From: Camellia lanceoleosa | Lineage: Eukaryota; Streptophyta; Magnoliopsida; Ericales; Theaceae | DNA: 64,000 nt | NCBI GenBank assembly: GCA_025200525.1 | Contig: CM045758.1 | Location: 65,532,598-65,596,597, forward strand | Reading direction: 5' to 3' | In this document: positions 46,201 through 60,800 of the stretch, one piece after another | Layout of the letters: each line of letters opens with the position of its first letter | How positions within the stretch are numbered: the stretch's first letter is position 1 | Notes under the pieces: generated by a model | Seen by the model: only the letters and a program-made list of their open reading frames with translations | Databases searched by the model: none | Told to the model about the DNA's origin: nothing | Made by a program: the position numbers and the translations under genes

Positions 46201-49200
46201 ATTTTTGAAACAAGGGGCTACAATGGGTGGCAAAGAGCTCGGTTAGCTAGAGGTCATTAGCTTGATTCCAAATAACAAACTTGTTCCAAGAAGTCACCTT
46301 AATACATGATACAAAAATTATATGATGTTCATACATAGCAAAACAATATTATAGTTTCCTTAAACATGTCATTCGTTTGCATTTCAAATCATAAATTTAA
46401 GAAACATAACTTTACTACACTACTACCCACAAATGGCTCCGTGAACAATAGTTTAACTCCTTCAAGGCTTGACCTACAAAACAAGAGCAAAGTATTGAAC
46501 TTCTAACTTACACATACACATATAACAAATCGGTTGTCTAAACTTAGTTAAACATTTTTCCTAAATTCTCTCAAATGTTCTAGCATTGCTTTAAATCTAA
46601 TTCAATCTTTATCTAGGTGTCAAATGTGAATGAGGGTTGCAAAACAAAAGCATAAGCAAAAATTGGAATTTCCGTACATGCGGGACCAAACCTGCACGTG
46701 CGGTTTGGCTGGGGCAGGTGCGGGCGCACCTGCAATTATTTCTGAACTCAATAGGAACAGGGGAGAAATTTCTGCACGTGCAGGAATGCCCGCTGCACGT
46801 GTGGTTCGGGGCAACAGCAGCCTATCTGTTTGGGAAAAGCAAGTGTTCTAACTCATTTCTTTCACTTTTTTTGGTGTGGAACTTATGGAAACTTACCTAA
46901 AACATGCAAAATCCATAGGGAATATGAAAATACAATTGTTTTCCAAATCAAAACTCCAAAACACAATGAAATTCTAAGCTTGAAAGATCGAATTCATGAC
47001 TTTAGTTATTAAATTCTTTGAACCTAGTTCCCTTTTCAAAACCTTCCTTCCTAGAACATGGATTTAAATATGAAAACTTCTTGAAAAACAAGAGAAGATA
47101 TGAAGATTAAGATTTATATGCATCAAAAACATCAAGAATCACATCAAAAGGTTGAAATTCTTAAGCTATATGCCTTGTTTTTCACTTTAACTAAACTTTC
47201 TTCATTCGTCTTCTCAAATCTTCATTTCTAGACCAAATTGATCCTAGTTTCTTTTCAATCTTAGATGTTAGGAAGGTCTACTATAGGATTTAGGATTTTC
47301 TAGAATGGATTTTTGGTAGAATTCTTTAGTTCTCCCTTTTTCCTCCCTTTTTCTCTTTTCTTCTTTCACGTTGGTTCTACAATCTGCAGAATTCTTCTTC
47401 CTTTTGTTTGGTTTTGAGTCTAAGTTTTTATTTGGTGTGATGGGACAAAAGTTGTAACTTCATTAGTTAGCTAATTTTCTTCCTTAAATTTAATTAATTA
47501 AGTGTAGGACTAAGTAATCTAATCTTATCCTAATCTTACTTAACCTAATTAATCCTAATTAGGGTTCACTAATTACACTTGATTATCACTAATCCTAATT
47601 AGCAAAATAACAAATAGCATGAAATGGACATGTTCATTAGATTGAGGTCTTTAAGCTCCTCACTTAAGGCATAGGCATACCCTATAGTTTTCAAATAAAG
47701 TTTTATGCTATCCCCTAACTCAAGGCACAAAACATACAAGTTCTAAATATAACCTTTCAAACTTCTTCTTCTTCTTCGCTGCCTATTACATATCAAGCCC
47801 TGTATCACATAAGCATAGATCATATGGCATGAATGCAAGAATAATAAGATCTATATGATGCATGAATGGTTTGGTTGTCACAGATTATCCTTTCCTTAGG
47901 GTGATAGTGTTTGTTTTTATTTTTATTTTTATTTTTATTTTTTATAAATATTTATTTTGATTTCTTAGTCATTTAATGTTTTTCGTTTTTTCCTTCTTGA
48001 AATCTATCTTCCAAACAAGGCTTGCTTTTGGTTGTTTATACAAAATGTTTTTAAATTAAATGACTCTACTCTATGAAAAAGGGGTAGATGAGTCCTGTAA
48101 TTTCATAAAATAAGTGACCAATAAGTATCATGAAATGATTTTGGTGCAGAACTATAGTTAATGGGGAAGTCTCTTTATTTCTTCTTTTTATGATTTATTT
48201 TTGAGTTTACTTAGTAATTTTACAATTGATATATTTAAGGTATCTTAGATAAGGCTAGGTGTAGGCCCTTTTGTTTTTTTTTCTTCATATTATTCTAACA
48301 CAAAGTTTGTTCTTATTGACTGTTATTCTTTCGTTAGCTTTTTTGTTCCATTTGTAATTTTTATTGAATATAGTGTTAAACTCATGAAAATCAAAATATT
48401 GAATTCATCTTAGTTAAAGTTTGGGATAATAAATGGTATGGGACAATATTTGTGTGTATTAGTTGCAATTCAAATATTAAAGAGAAGCCACGCCTAAACC
48501 ATAAATCAAAAAATTCTTCAATACAGTGGTATATGTTCAACGAGTTGGAGTAAGGAACACTAAGGGTTGCTTTGGGAATTGGCTTTTTAAGTGATTTTTT
48601 ACTTTTTACAAAAAGATGTGCAAAACGGTAGAGAGAATAGCTGACTTTTTTATAGTGACTTTTTGGCTAAAATAGGATGTTCCAAAATAGGCCAACTAAG
48701 TCAACTAAATTTTGCAAACTTAGTCAAAATGATACAAACTCAAATTCTAGTAAGATCTACATTTTCTATGACACAACTTCAAATTACAAAACTAACTAAC
48801 TTTGACCAATAAGACTATTTTAGATTTATTGAAGACTTGTTAGGACCCAAATGACAAACATATTATATGACCCATGTACTACAACTACAATGTGTGCCCA
48901 TTTTTTTTTTAAATTACCAAAATACCATATACTATTAAAATGTAATAATTGAAATTGTACTAGCAATGTATTTATTGAAAATAATAGAAATAAGTCTCAA
49001 TTTTAAACAGAAGCTTAACTGCACCCAATAATATTGTTAAGTTCCAAACGCTTTGATTTACATTCTTGAGCTTCTTGCCATTTATGTTCGTTGTTGGAAT
49101 ATGCAATACGGGGCTGTGGAGTGGAGTTATTCTGGTTACTATCAAATCCTTATTTGATGATTTTTCTTTTTCTTTTTAATTTGCTTTTCTGCTGTTGTAA

Positions 49201-52200
49201 ATCTTCATGATTTAATGCCAGAGGTCTTGGTATTCACTTGATCTTTTTTTGGAGTTATTTGGCAGGAAGAAAGGTAGCTAGTCGCAAGGAAGATCTACGT
49301 GAGCTTATAGAACATTTCAATGTGAGTTTTATCAGTATTTATATGCAGAGTGCAGACTTATGCCTTCCTTTGTTGTGTTTTTTGTTGTTATACTTCTGTT
49401 GTAATAAGTTAAATAGTTATTTACATTTATTCTTTGGTAAAAGGAAGTGCTGCATGGTTGGTCTAACGTGTTTTTGTTATTTCAACATAATGCTTTTGTT
49501 GCATACTTTTACACAAAATTGCCACTTTTTTACCCTCTTCTTTGGGGTGTTGTGTTTGTATGATTACATTCGACTCCTGTGGTTAATATCACGCGTTCGT
49601 CTTCGCCTTCTGTTAGAGAATGTCATTGTGTAATTGATCTGATTAGGCATTTCCTAATACTTTCATCTCGCAATCTCCCACAATCAAGGACATTGTAGTT
49701 ATTATCACTAGACTATGGTACCGGTAGTTGCTTGGCTATGTTATATATGCTTCTTGGAACCAGTTCGGTTCTAAACTGCAGTCTTTGCAAAATTTTAACT
49801 TTATTTTTTAAGCTCAATGGTCTGCTTGCTGGGATGATAATCATGGGATTGGCCCAGCCAAAAAGTTGACCCGGATGGTATCTAAACCTGTTAATTTGCA
49901 AAAAACATTGAATTGTAGAGAGGCAGTGGTATGCAAGTCTTATTTTATATTCGAAGATGACCAATGAGATATGCAAGAATGGGATGTGATAAAGCTTTAT
50001 TTATTTATTTGATAACTCGGAACCAAGTTTCAATTATCTCGTCTTTATTAAAAGCTATTGTGAAGAAACATCTGGTGGTCTAAAGGAGAGGTATCTTTAT
50101 ATGACCTTGGGCCGTGGGTCGGTTCGAACAAGTTTTGCGTAGTTATTTCAAATTGAGAACCAGAGTTGAACGGCCACTCTGAAGAACCAAACTTTACAAA
50201 ATATGGAGGTTCGCTTTGATTCAATTCTTGGTCTAGTTAGTTTGTTTGCATTCCCCTACCCATAAGCTGTGGTTTTAAATTATTGTCTAAAGTAGAGGTA
50301 CCTTTATGTGACCTTGGGCCTTAGGTTGGTTAAACCCCAAATCAAACAAGTTTTGCATGGTTATTTCAAATTGAGAACCAGAGTCGAATTGCCACTCCAA
50401 TGAACCAAACTAAACAAAATATGGAGGTTGGCTTTGATTCGGTTTTCGGTTTAGTTATTTTGTTTGCATTTCCCTATCTATAAGGGTTGGTTTTAAATTA
50501 CAGTTGTTCTATTGCATAACAGCTATAATATAAGTTATACCTAAATTGGTCCTCCATGATTTACAGGTTATAATATTGTAAGATTTTTGAAGAATCTGTA
50601 CATTCGATTGTGTTTGCAATACAAGAGTACATCGCTTTATATAACAATCTAACCTAGGGCTGAAAAAGAAACAAGAATATTGACTCAATCCCTAATATAT
50701 ACAAAATATGTATACTACCATATATACACAAAACCTAATATTCTCACACCTCCGCTCAAACTTAAGATGTTTTAGCCAAAAAAAAAAGCCGAGAGTTTGT
50801 CAAGAATAAACTGAAACCGAGGAAGATGCAAGCTTTTCACCACATAGAGAACTCCAACCTGACGGCCGGTCCCAATTTGCTTCGTAGACACCCGATCCTG
50901 CACACACAGACAAAATATGAAAAGATAACATCAAAACTAGAAGTATCAAGTTGACTAATAGATGGTAAACTGACAGATAGCTGAGGAACATAGAAAACAG
51001 AGGGAATAGTAACAGTAGACATGGTAGAGGGTAAGATAGACTTAATAGATAGAACAGACATATTAGGCCTATTAGCAGTATTAATAATAATAGGAACGAA
51101 AGGGGGAATACGATTTTGAATTAAGGAAAGGTGAGGTGTCATATGATGGGAGGCACCAGAGTCAAAAAGTTAGACAGAAGAAGAGATACCTGAAGACGAC
51201 CCATGCAAACTTGAATGAAGAGAGGTAAGAGTAGAGACAGATGGGGATGGCTAGGAGATGGACAAGATATGCTGAAGTTGAGTAATTTGAGCACTTAAGG
51301 AAGCCAAGTCAGGATCTAGAGCCGAAGAAAATGCAGTATAAGTAGCGGGAGGCTGAGAGTACTCTGAGTAGGAGTTCGGAACTGTGATTGAGGCTGTTGA
51401 AAAGATGCACGTCCCTTCTTGGGACAATTGTACTTCCAATGCCCTTCTAATTGCAGAAAACACACTCATTTGAAGCCAGCGGTCCTTTCTTGGGCTTTGA
51501 TATGGTCTGAAGCTGATGAGGAGGTGGGGTCGATAGCAGTGGAGGTTAAGCAGGAGCTAGGAAGACAGATGGAGACGGAGTCTAACTGATTGTCTTGAGA
51601 CGGGTTTCCTAGGAGAGGAGCTCACGAACAATAACATTTACAGAGAGAAGAGGAGACTGGTGAAAGATGCCACCACGAATAGCCTCATACTGAGGGGAGA
51701 GAGCTGTTAAGAACTGCACTAAACGACCACGCTCCCGAAACTCAACATAAGCATCTAGAACTTTGAGGCTAGATGGTTCTATAAGAGCCAATTGATCCCA
51801 GAGACCTGTCATCTCAGTATAGAAGTCTTAAATAGATTGATCTCGCTGACGAGCACCTTGAATAGCTGTTTCCAACTCATATTACTTGGCGAAGTTGGAT
51901 TACTAATAAACACCTTGTAAATAATTCTACACCTCCTTGGCAGTGTTGTATTTGGAAAACATTATTTTAATACGGTCATCCACAAAATTATGAAACCATG
52001 TCAGAACTTGGGCATTATCACAATCGCAAGTGTCACAGGAAGTCAGATATGTTTCTGTTTTTTGGTCCGATGGATGAGGAATAGAATAAAAAACATAGCC
52101 TTATTTTTTCTGATCAAGAAAAAAATTCTTCATAACACTTGCCCAATAAGCATAATTAGCACCAGTGAGTTTGCATCTGATAGCTTGAATTTTGGTGTCT

Positions 52201-53323
52201 GACATTGTAATAAAATCAAGTTATAGAATTTAGGGGCCAAAGTATAATGGAATTGGAGAGCTAATAAAAAATATACCACTAACTTAGTACTCAATAGAGA
52301 GAACTAGACACAGAGAGAGAGAGAGCAGACTTTCGCAAGATGCACGAGTGAAGTAGAGGCAGATGACCAGAGTCTTCTCGACTCAAATGGGTGCGAATCC
52401 AAGAGCAATCGCAAGTTAGAGAGTGAGTAATGCGAGTCGTGAACTAGAGATGATGAACCAGAAAACCACAGCTAGAGACAACTGTGAGTCAAGGAGGAGA
52501 GAGAGGAAGTCGTGAACGTGATTTCAACAGTCAACTTAGACGACCCACGAACTGAAGGGCCAGTCGATCTACCTAGACAAAGCAGTCAATTGAGAGAGAG
52601 AGAGAGGCCTCCAAACCGAAGAACCAGACAAGCCATCAATCCTGATCAAGGGAGAAGACCACAACTCACGATGCAGAGAGGCGAGTAGTTTCTAGGGTTT
52701 CGGTGGTAGCTTTGATACCATGTAAGATTTCTGAAGAATCTGTATATTCAATTGTGTTTGTAATACAAGAGTACATCACTTTATATAACAATCTAACCCA
52801 GGACTGAAAATGAAACAAGAATATTGACTCAATCCTAATATATACAAAATATATGTACTACTATATATACACAAAACCTAATATTCTCACAAATATATAA
52901 CAATCCCAATGAATCATCAATAGTAAGGAGTAATTTGATTTGAGTTGAAGGTGCTAAAAAGGACCGAAAAAAAAAAAAAAAAAAAATTGAAACGTGATGG
53001 TGATGGTGGTTGTGGTGGTGGGTAAAAAGATATGATGTTATGTGTAGTAAAAAGACATGATGTTATATGTAGTATAAGTTATCTAACCATAGATATGGCC
53101 TTAGAGCAAGCTGATTGAGTGGAAAAAACTCTTGTAGCCAACTCTATATATTGGGTTAGTTGAATGTTGACCTTTTCTTTTTAGTTTTTTAATAAAACAA
53201 AAGTTCATGTAAGGATCCATATAAGAAAGCTGAAAAAAGATCATGGAAACTATCAGTAGAACATAAATGCCCTATAGGAAGGTTTCTAATGCTTTGGATG
53301 CATTAAGACAAATGCCTTTTGTT

Positions 53324-53362
<39 letters not shown>

Positions 53363-54774
53363 TACACGCACGCACGCACAAAAATAAAAATAAAAAAATA
53401 AGTTCAATGTTCAAGAGATGCAAACCTAGCTTTGCATTATCAGTTGTCTGCTATCTAAGGGCTAGGAAATGTATGGATGGAATATGTTATAATTTCCACC
53501 TATTTTTTCATTTCCAAGAGACAGTTTGGTGAGTAATACTATTAAAAATGCCAATCAAATATTCAAAATTCGAATTTAGTTGTTACCTATGAAGCACGGG
53601 TACGGGTATGAGTACTGGTACTGGTACTGGTGCAATATGGGTACGTCGATACAGTAAAATCCAAAAAAAGTAGGGTACGGGTACGGGTTGGTTTGGTATG
53701 CTTGTAAAAAAATATTTATTTTTAATTTGAAATAATGCAAAAATTAATTAAATGGTTTAATTTGTTAAGATCCAATCGATAATTAATATTTAATGCCAAA
53801 AGTAAATATATCAATCAAAATTGAATGTCAATATATTAAATAATTTACAAATCATAGTCTAATTTTAAAATCATGCTAATAAACTAAAAATAAAAAAGAA
53901 GTCTAGTGAAAAGAGTTTTGTCTGTATAGTATAAGAAAATATTGTTTTATCTGAGGTACGGTATGGCTTGGGTATATACTAGGTAAGCCTAGATACACTA
54001 AAAATATTAAGAAGAAAAAATTTGGATACGTGTTTCGTTTATCCGGTGCGTATGCAGAAGTACCATACGAGATACCATATGCCGATAAGTACTTGGTACG
54101 GGTATGACATGTTTTTCGAAGTACCCATGCTTCATAGGTTGTCACGCTCATAGTCTAAGAAGTATGCATATTGACACGGACATGGAGAGATGTTGATGTA
54201 TATGTGGGTAATGTTTTTAATTTTTCCACTTACTCATTATTTCCATATGTTTTATTAAAACCATAATGGCATTCGGAGGTGCGTCCAAACACAAGACACA
54301 TGTTCATGAAGTGTCACCAACATGTCTTGCAAAGAAAAAAAAGAATTATAATTAAAAAAAATTGACACGCCATATGGCGTGTCTAATATGTGGACATAGG
54401 TGTCTGCATTATGGTGGCATTTGGTAAAACTTTTTTCAATTTAAATCAGCTTTTGGCTTAAATTAAGCTATATTGGTGTGTTTGGTACAACTTATGAGGG
54501 ATAGATTATGGCTTAATTTAAGCCAAATTTCAGCTTAAATGGAAAGTTGCTCTTGGGGTGCTTAATTTTACAACTTACGCGCACAACTGTTTTGGGAGGG
54601 GTAAAATGACTTAAATGCCCCTTCAAAAATTGAAAAATTACCAAATTGCCAATATATAAATTTCACTTTTGTTCACTGTTCACGTCCACGGAGAGAGAGA
54701 GAGAGAGCTTGAGGCGATTTTTGGCCGCCTGAGAGGCGATTTTCGGCGATAATTTCTGGAGATTTCCGATGATT

Positions 54775-54806
<32 letters not shown>

Positions 54807-57800
54807 GCTCTCTCTCTCCGGCGAAGCTCGCAAAGCTCTGTTATCTCTCTGTCTGAACCATCGCGATCTCTCAACGCCGTCGTCGCCATCGCGATCGCAA
54901 AGCTCTACTTTACCAATTAAAAACAAAAATTAAAAACAAAAATAATCGATTAAAATAAATTGCACAATTTAAATAAATTTATTTCAATTAATATCAATAA
55001 ATAATAATTAAAAATAATAATGATTAACAATTGATACTATTAATGAAAATAATGATTTTTGTAATACTAATTATATTAACTTTTATTAATTAAATAATCT
55101 TTGTTATTGTAATTGATATTAATGAAAACAAAACAAAATAATAAAAAAATGATAATGATTAAATTGCACAATTTAAATAAATTGCACAATTAAATAAAAT
55201 GAAATAATAAATTAAATAACTTCTATTAAATGAAAAAATATAATTGACAAAATAAATGACACTAATTTTATAATGACACTAATTTCAGTATTTTTATATT
55301 AATTAGTATTGACACCTAATTCATTTGTAATGAAAAAAATTATACTAATTGATACTATTATCAATTTTAGTATTAATTGATTGTAATTAAGCCATTAATT
55401 GATACTAATTAATTTGTAATGAAAAAATGAAAAAAATTATACTAATTGATACTATTATTAATTTTAGTATTAATTGATGCTAATTATATTAACTTTTATT
55501 AATGAAATAATTTTTTTAAAATTAAAATTGAAAAAAATGACAAAATAATCATTTTTATATCATATAAGGGCAAAATGGACAATTATACAGTAAAAAGTTA
55601 TTTTACAGCTTATTAACCAAACGCTACTCTGCTATTTAAATCCATAATCCCACAGCTGCACCAAACAGGTTCACATCTTATGTTCACAGCTATAAGTCAT
55701 AATTTGATAAGCCATAATCTATAATCAGTTTCCCACAGGTCTACCAAACGGGGCCTATGTCATATCGGTGTGCGACGTGTTGGACAAATACGTTGCACCC
55801 ATTTGGAGTATCCATGCTTCAAAGCTCCTAGTTTATCATATGCAAAGATGAGGGATGATATGCTGGTTGTCTTGAAAGCTTTAGCTTTTCGGACCTTTTA
55901 GAAGTTTACTCATTAAATTTGAACATATTGAAGCTTCAGATTTTAGTCTTACATATTCTATACTTTTAAATTAAGTGAGAATCTTTTAAAAATATGATAC
56001 GTTTCCATCCATAGATGTTGAAAAAATTTATGTGTTTCTAAGAGGGCCGTACATTTTGATATGCTTCTTTATTGTGCCTTTACTTGCACATTAGCTTGCT
56101 TTCTTTGTGAGGTAATCATTAAGGCATGCTTGGACTGCCCATGTCAAGTGCCACACAGCGTAAAAAAAAGTTCGCATGTGACGCTTGGCTATATATTCTG
56201 ATAGAAGGTGCAGGATGGAATCTTGCCACTTGGTTGCAACATTTGAATGAGCTAAAAGAAATCCCCACAACTTAGTTTCCATCTTCCCAACACATGAAAA
56301 TGCCAACCCAGTCACCACTTGCTTACTAAGCTCCCATCTACATCATGCATTCGTTTGGGATGTTGGCTATTTTAATTGACTTTTTGGCTATTTGGGTATT
56401 TTATGAGATTAAAAAAAGTTGTGTTTGGGATGACTTGTCGATTTTTTTTGTAGTTGAATAGATAGTTGTAAGGGAAAAAATTGATTGATGTGTAAGATGT
56501 GACATTTTGTCTTATTGGCTATTTAGCTTTTTTTGGTCTTTATTAGCTATTTTAACCGAAAAAGTTGATGCCAAACACCACCTATATTACATGTGAACTC
56601 AGTGACAAGTTTTCGATATGGGTATGTGTCTAATTGTCATATTCATGTAATTCTTATATCAATGGATACATAGACACGGTTTAATTTCATATTTTTAAAT
56701 ACTAATTTTTATATTATTAGGGTAAAATGATAATTACAAACTAAAATATTATTGGAAAAAATATTATAGTAAAATCAACTATTTATACTTATTGGGTGCA
56801 TATCCTTCTAGACATGTAACACCTATCTCATACTTTTATCTACGTTCTAGTGTTTGTGATCAGGAACGACAAGGATGCCCTATAACTGTTGTAGTTTTTA
56901 TTTTTGGCAACTTTAATTAGGGTTTCTCAGGATGCCTATAGATAGGCCTTTGTGTAATCAAGTTCTTAAACTTGGCTTGATAGTGAAGAACAATGTTGAA
57001 TTGAGAGCTTTGCTATTGTTTAGTTTATTTTATTTTAATTTTTCCTTTCGTTTGTTTCAATTTTCTTTTCCATCCGGCATCACTCTGACTCGGGTACTTG
57101 AAAAATTTAGAATAATCCATACGGTTGTTGTGGGAGGAACGTCTAGAAGACATGGATGTGCTGTCCTCTTAGGCCTCCTCAATTTCCTTGCCCTCCTTGC
57201 AAGTCTTAGTGTCAAGACATGGTTAAATTTATGGTTCCCCTCAGATATCTCTCTGTTTATGTTCAACAAAGTTTCCAGATTGCTGCCATGATCATATATT
57301 TCTGTATGTTGGCCACCCTATATATTGTTTGAACCAAGCTCACATTCAACATTTGGCTGACATATTTGGAATATTTTTCTCATATATGTTGATTCTTCTT
57401 GCTTATATATGATGTTGGTACACAATGCCCACTCCCTGCGACTATTCTAAAAATAGGCGGGGGTGCGATGTTGAATGCCATAAAAGACATAAGCGAAGCT
57501 GATGAACTCCAAATTCAAATCAAGAATCAAATAGAGAGAGAAAAGATAAATGCCCCAATTAGGGGTAAAACCCCTAAGGGTTAGAGAGAGAAACCAAATT
57601 CTACTCCAATCTCAATGTATATTCTTTATTCCAAAAAGTACAAATGGGTATTACATCTCCTATTTATAGACTACAACAAACAAGCAATTTAACATACACC
57701 TAATCTATTTATTCTACTACATCATACTCTCCCTCTTTAAGAAACTTGTCCTCAAGTTTAAGTAGCAACTAAGTGTGCTCAATGTAACACCATGCATTGA

Positions 57801-60800
57801 ATCTAGGGTAGGAATAGGCGCTGCATCTCTATGCTCAACACAAACATAGCTCTCTCAATTCATCCTTCTTTGAATGCATGTAACTACATCCTCATCTTGC
57901 CCTCCATACACTCTTGCTAAAGCTTGGACAAACCTCCATTTTTCCTGAGCCTTCATCTCAGATTGGCACACCGGTTCATAGACATACTCATTCAACCGGA
58001 ACGAGACCAATAGGCTAACAAAAGGATAGCCTCCAAAGCAAGGGTGAAGAATGTGACAAAAGATGTATGCATCCACTACGTAAGAACCACGCACGAGAAG
58101 CTAATCAAAAGCGAGAATACTGCAATGAATTATTCCTTGCGTTCCTTAGACACAACCGGCAAGTTAGCATCACTTCCATCGTCATACTCAACTCAAGCCA
58201 ATGTCCAAAAGAGGCATGCAGAAGCAGGAAACACTTACAACTTTAAATAAACTCTCTGAAGCTTTCAAAAATAGCATTGTACCTCTTGCAAGGCATAATT
58301 TGTTGCTCATTTGCTTCATCTCATCTCTTTGATTGTGAGTTTGGTTTGGAAAAACATCATTGCTCCTTCCAATTGAGAAATTCATCTTGTTTTCTTCACC
58401 AAAATTCGCAACATAAGCTCTACCATGGCCACCACGTCAACCATGACCCCAATTAGCCATTTACACCAAAGACAACCCAATCTAGTAAAGCAACATAATT
58501 CAACAAGTATGCTGGTTCACAAAACAGTGAAACCACACAATATGACTACCCAAAGCAAATGGAACTCAGCAGTTAAAAAGAAATTCCAAGTACAATTTGC
58601 ACATGCAAGATCAAAATCAAAGACTAGATTTCTCACAACACCAATCTAGTTCCAATTCAAGAACCAAAGTCATTACAATCATCTCAAGAACTGAACATAA
58701 TGGTTTCCTTTGTTACCGAAACTGATTCGAAGCAAGAAATTGGAAAAGGGGAAGTCGAATCACTTACATAACAAGTTGATTTTAGTCGGCCGAGTCCAGG
58801 AACAAGTTTTGTTCAACCCAGATTGCTAGATATTCGAGGTCGACTTAGCAAATTGCTAGATCAAGTTGACTTTCATTTGCAAACACTTAGAAGCCCAACT
58901 TTGAAGGATCACACGTCGAATCTTGGTCATGAAGTTAGATTCAGGTCTTAACTTCGATAGGCTTGACTCAAAATCATCAGAATCTTGATTGCATGTGAGT
59001 TCTGGATCTCATCCAATACTTTCAGTCGATTTTAGATCTTACCTAAGCCTTTTGGATCAATTTTGGATTTTCCTTTGGGAGTCGGATTCGAACTTGGAAA
59101 TCGCATTTCGAATTTCTTTTCTGTTCATTTAGATCACGATGGGTATTTGAATCAAATCAAGGGCTTCAAACTAGAATACAGGCTTCAATTTAGGTTGTGA
59201 AATCTAGGCTTAGAATTGATTGTGAGAAGTCCAACTCTGAAGAATTTGGTTCGATTGAAGAAGTTCCAAGTCGCGAATCTTCAGCGTAGGCTCCATCTTT
59301 CGAATCTCAACTAGGAACTTTGAATTGAGTTCAGATCTTGACCAACGATCAAGTTCAGATCTGAATAGGATCTTCAAAACAAGTTCAGATCCGAAAGAAC
59401 TTGGGACATGACTTCGGATCTTGACTAGGTCTTCATATCTCAACGATTCAACGATCGCGATCGGCTAGGGTTTCTACAAACTCGAAGATCGCAAATCGAC
59501 TTCAAACTTCAGAGAGAGATCAGATCGCGAAGGCAATCCCTTGGTTTTCTTCGAACTGGGATTTGAACTCGATTCAAGAACTCAAGTCAAGAGTTGGATC
59601 ACAGTCACGATGAACACCAGCAACTTCGAATGTGTGATGGGTCTTCAAATCACGATGGGTTTGCGAAGATTGAGTTGTCTCTTGCAGAGTTTGGGTTCGC
59701 AAAGATTGGGCTTGCAGAATCTGTGTTCCTCTTCCAAGTAATGATTTTACTCAACAATTAGAGGAATACTGAAGGATTAGGATCTAAATCGTTTGCTCTG
59801 ATACCAAATGATGATCTCCAAATTCAAATCAAGAATCAAATAGAGAGAGAAAAGACAAATGCCCCCAATTAGGGGTAAAACCCCTAAGGGTTAGAGAGAG
59901 AAACCAAATTCTACTCCAATCTCAATGTATATTCTTTATTCCAAAGCTAAGTACAAAAATGGGTATTACATCTCCTATTTATAAACTACAACAAACAAGC
60001 TATTTAACATGCACCTAATCTATCTATTCTACTACATAAGAAGCCCTTCCTATCACCAACTGGTTTTAGGATAGATGGTGGAACTTTGCATGACAAGTGG
60101 TATCAGAGCCAAGTTGTCATGGGTTGGAGTCGCGGTAGCATCATCGTGAGGGAGGAATTGTTGGTACATAATGCCACTCCCTGTGACTCCTCTAAAAATA
60201 GGCCAGCGGGGTGTGATGTCGAATGCCATAAAAGACATGAGTAAAGCCTCCTATCACCAATTGGTTTTAGGATAGATGGTGGAACTTAGTCCGACTAAGG
60301 AGATCAAAATTAGCAGTCTAATGTTCATTGTGTAGTTATATATACTTATGAAATTGTTTTTTTTTATAGTCCTTTATAATTGACAAAAAGCATGTAGTCT
60401 ATTTTTATAAATTATTATATGCAATTGACGTGACTCCAAGTCTATGTAAGTGGGTCCTCACAATTAGGCGGGGGTTGTACACACTTGACATTTTTCGCAA
60501 GGGTTGGAAATGGTCTTTTAGCTATATCCTTGATCTTGGGACAATTTAGGCATGGGCTGGTGTTTTACTAAGAACCTGATTCTGACTTGGTTCCTGTCCA
60601 CTTTAGTCAAGACGGTGAATAAGTTACCTGCTGAAATAGAAGAGTTCACTTTCCATCCAAAACCCTGAATTGTCTTCCTTATTCATGTAAAGTTTATTTG
60701 GATTTCTAAACCTATATGATAAATTCAAAATCACAATCTTCTTGCAAGCCACTATGCATTTGGAAATTGGGTTTATATTCAAACTTAAATTCAATCCTAG

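Larger units (their letters stand above)
45349..49265 (+). other. SMC6 intron 3
   Basis: 3.9 kb, more than half occupied by the solo LTR at 45646-47882. Beyond it are (ttttta)n microrepeats near 47916 and a MITE-like stretch around 48560-48860 (ggctttttaagtgatttttt) without resolved ends. Confidence 0.8.
50577..52891 (-). mobile_element. Short-LTR copia-like retroelement, gag-only, 2,315 bp
   Basis: LTRs lie at 50577-50748 and 52721-52891 (about 172 bp, roughly a dozen differences). The TSD aatat lies at 50572-50576 and 52892-52896. On the minus strand a primer site (tggtatcaaagc) follows the 5' LTR, and a purine tract (gagcggagg) precedes the 3' LTR. The only coding remnant is a broken gag. 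Confidence 0.9.
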
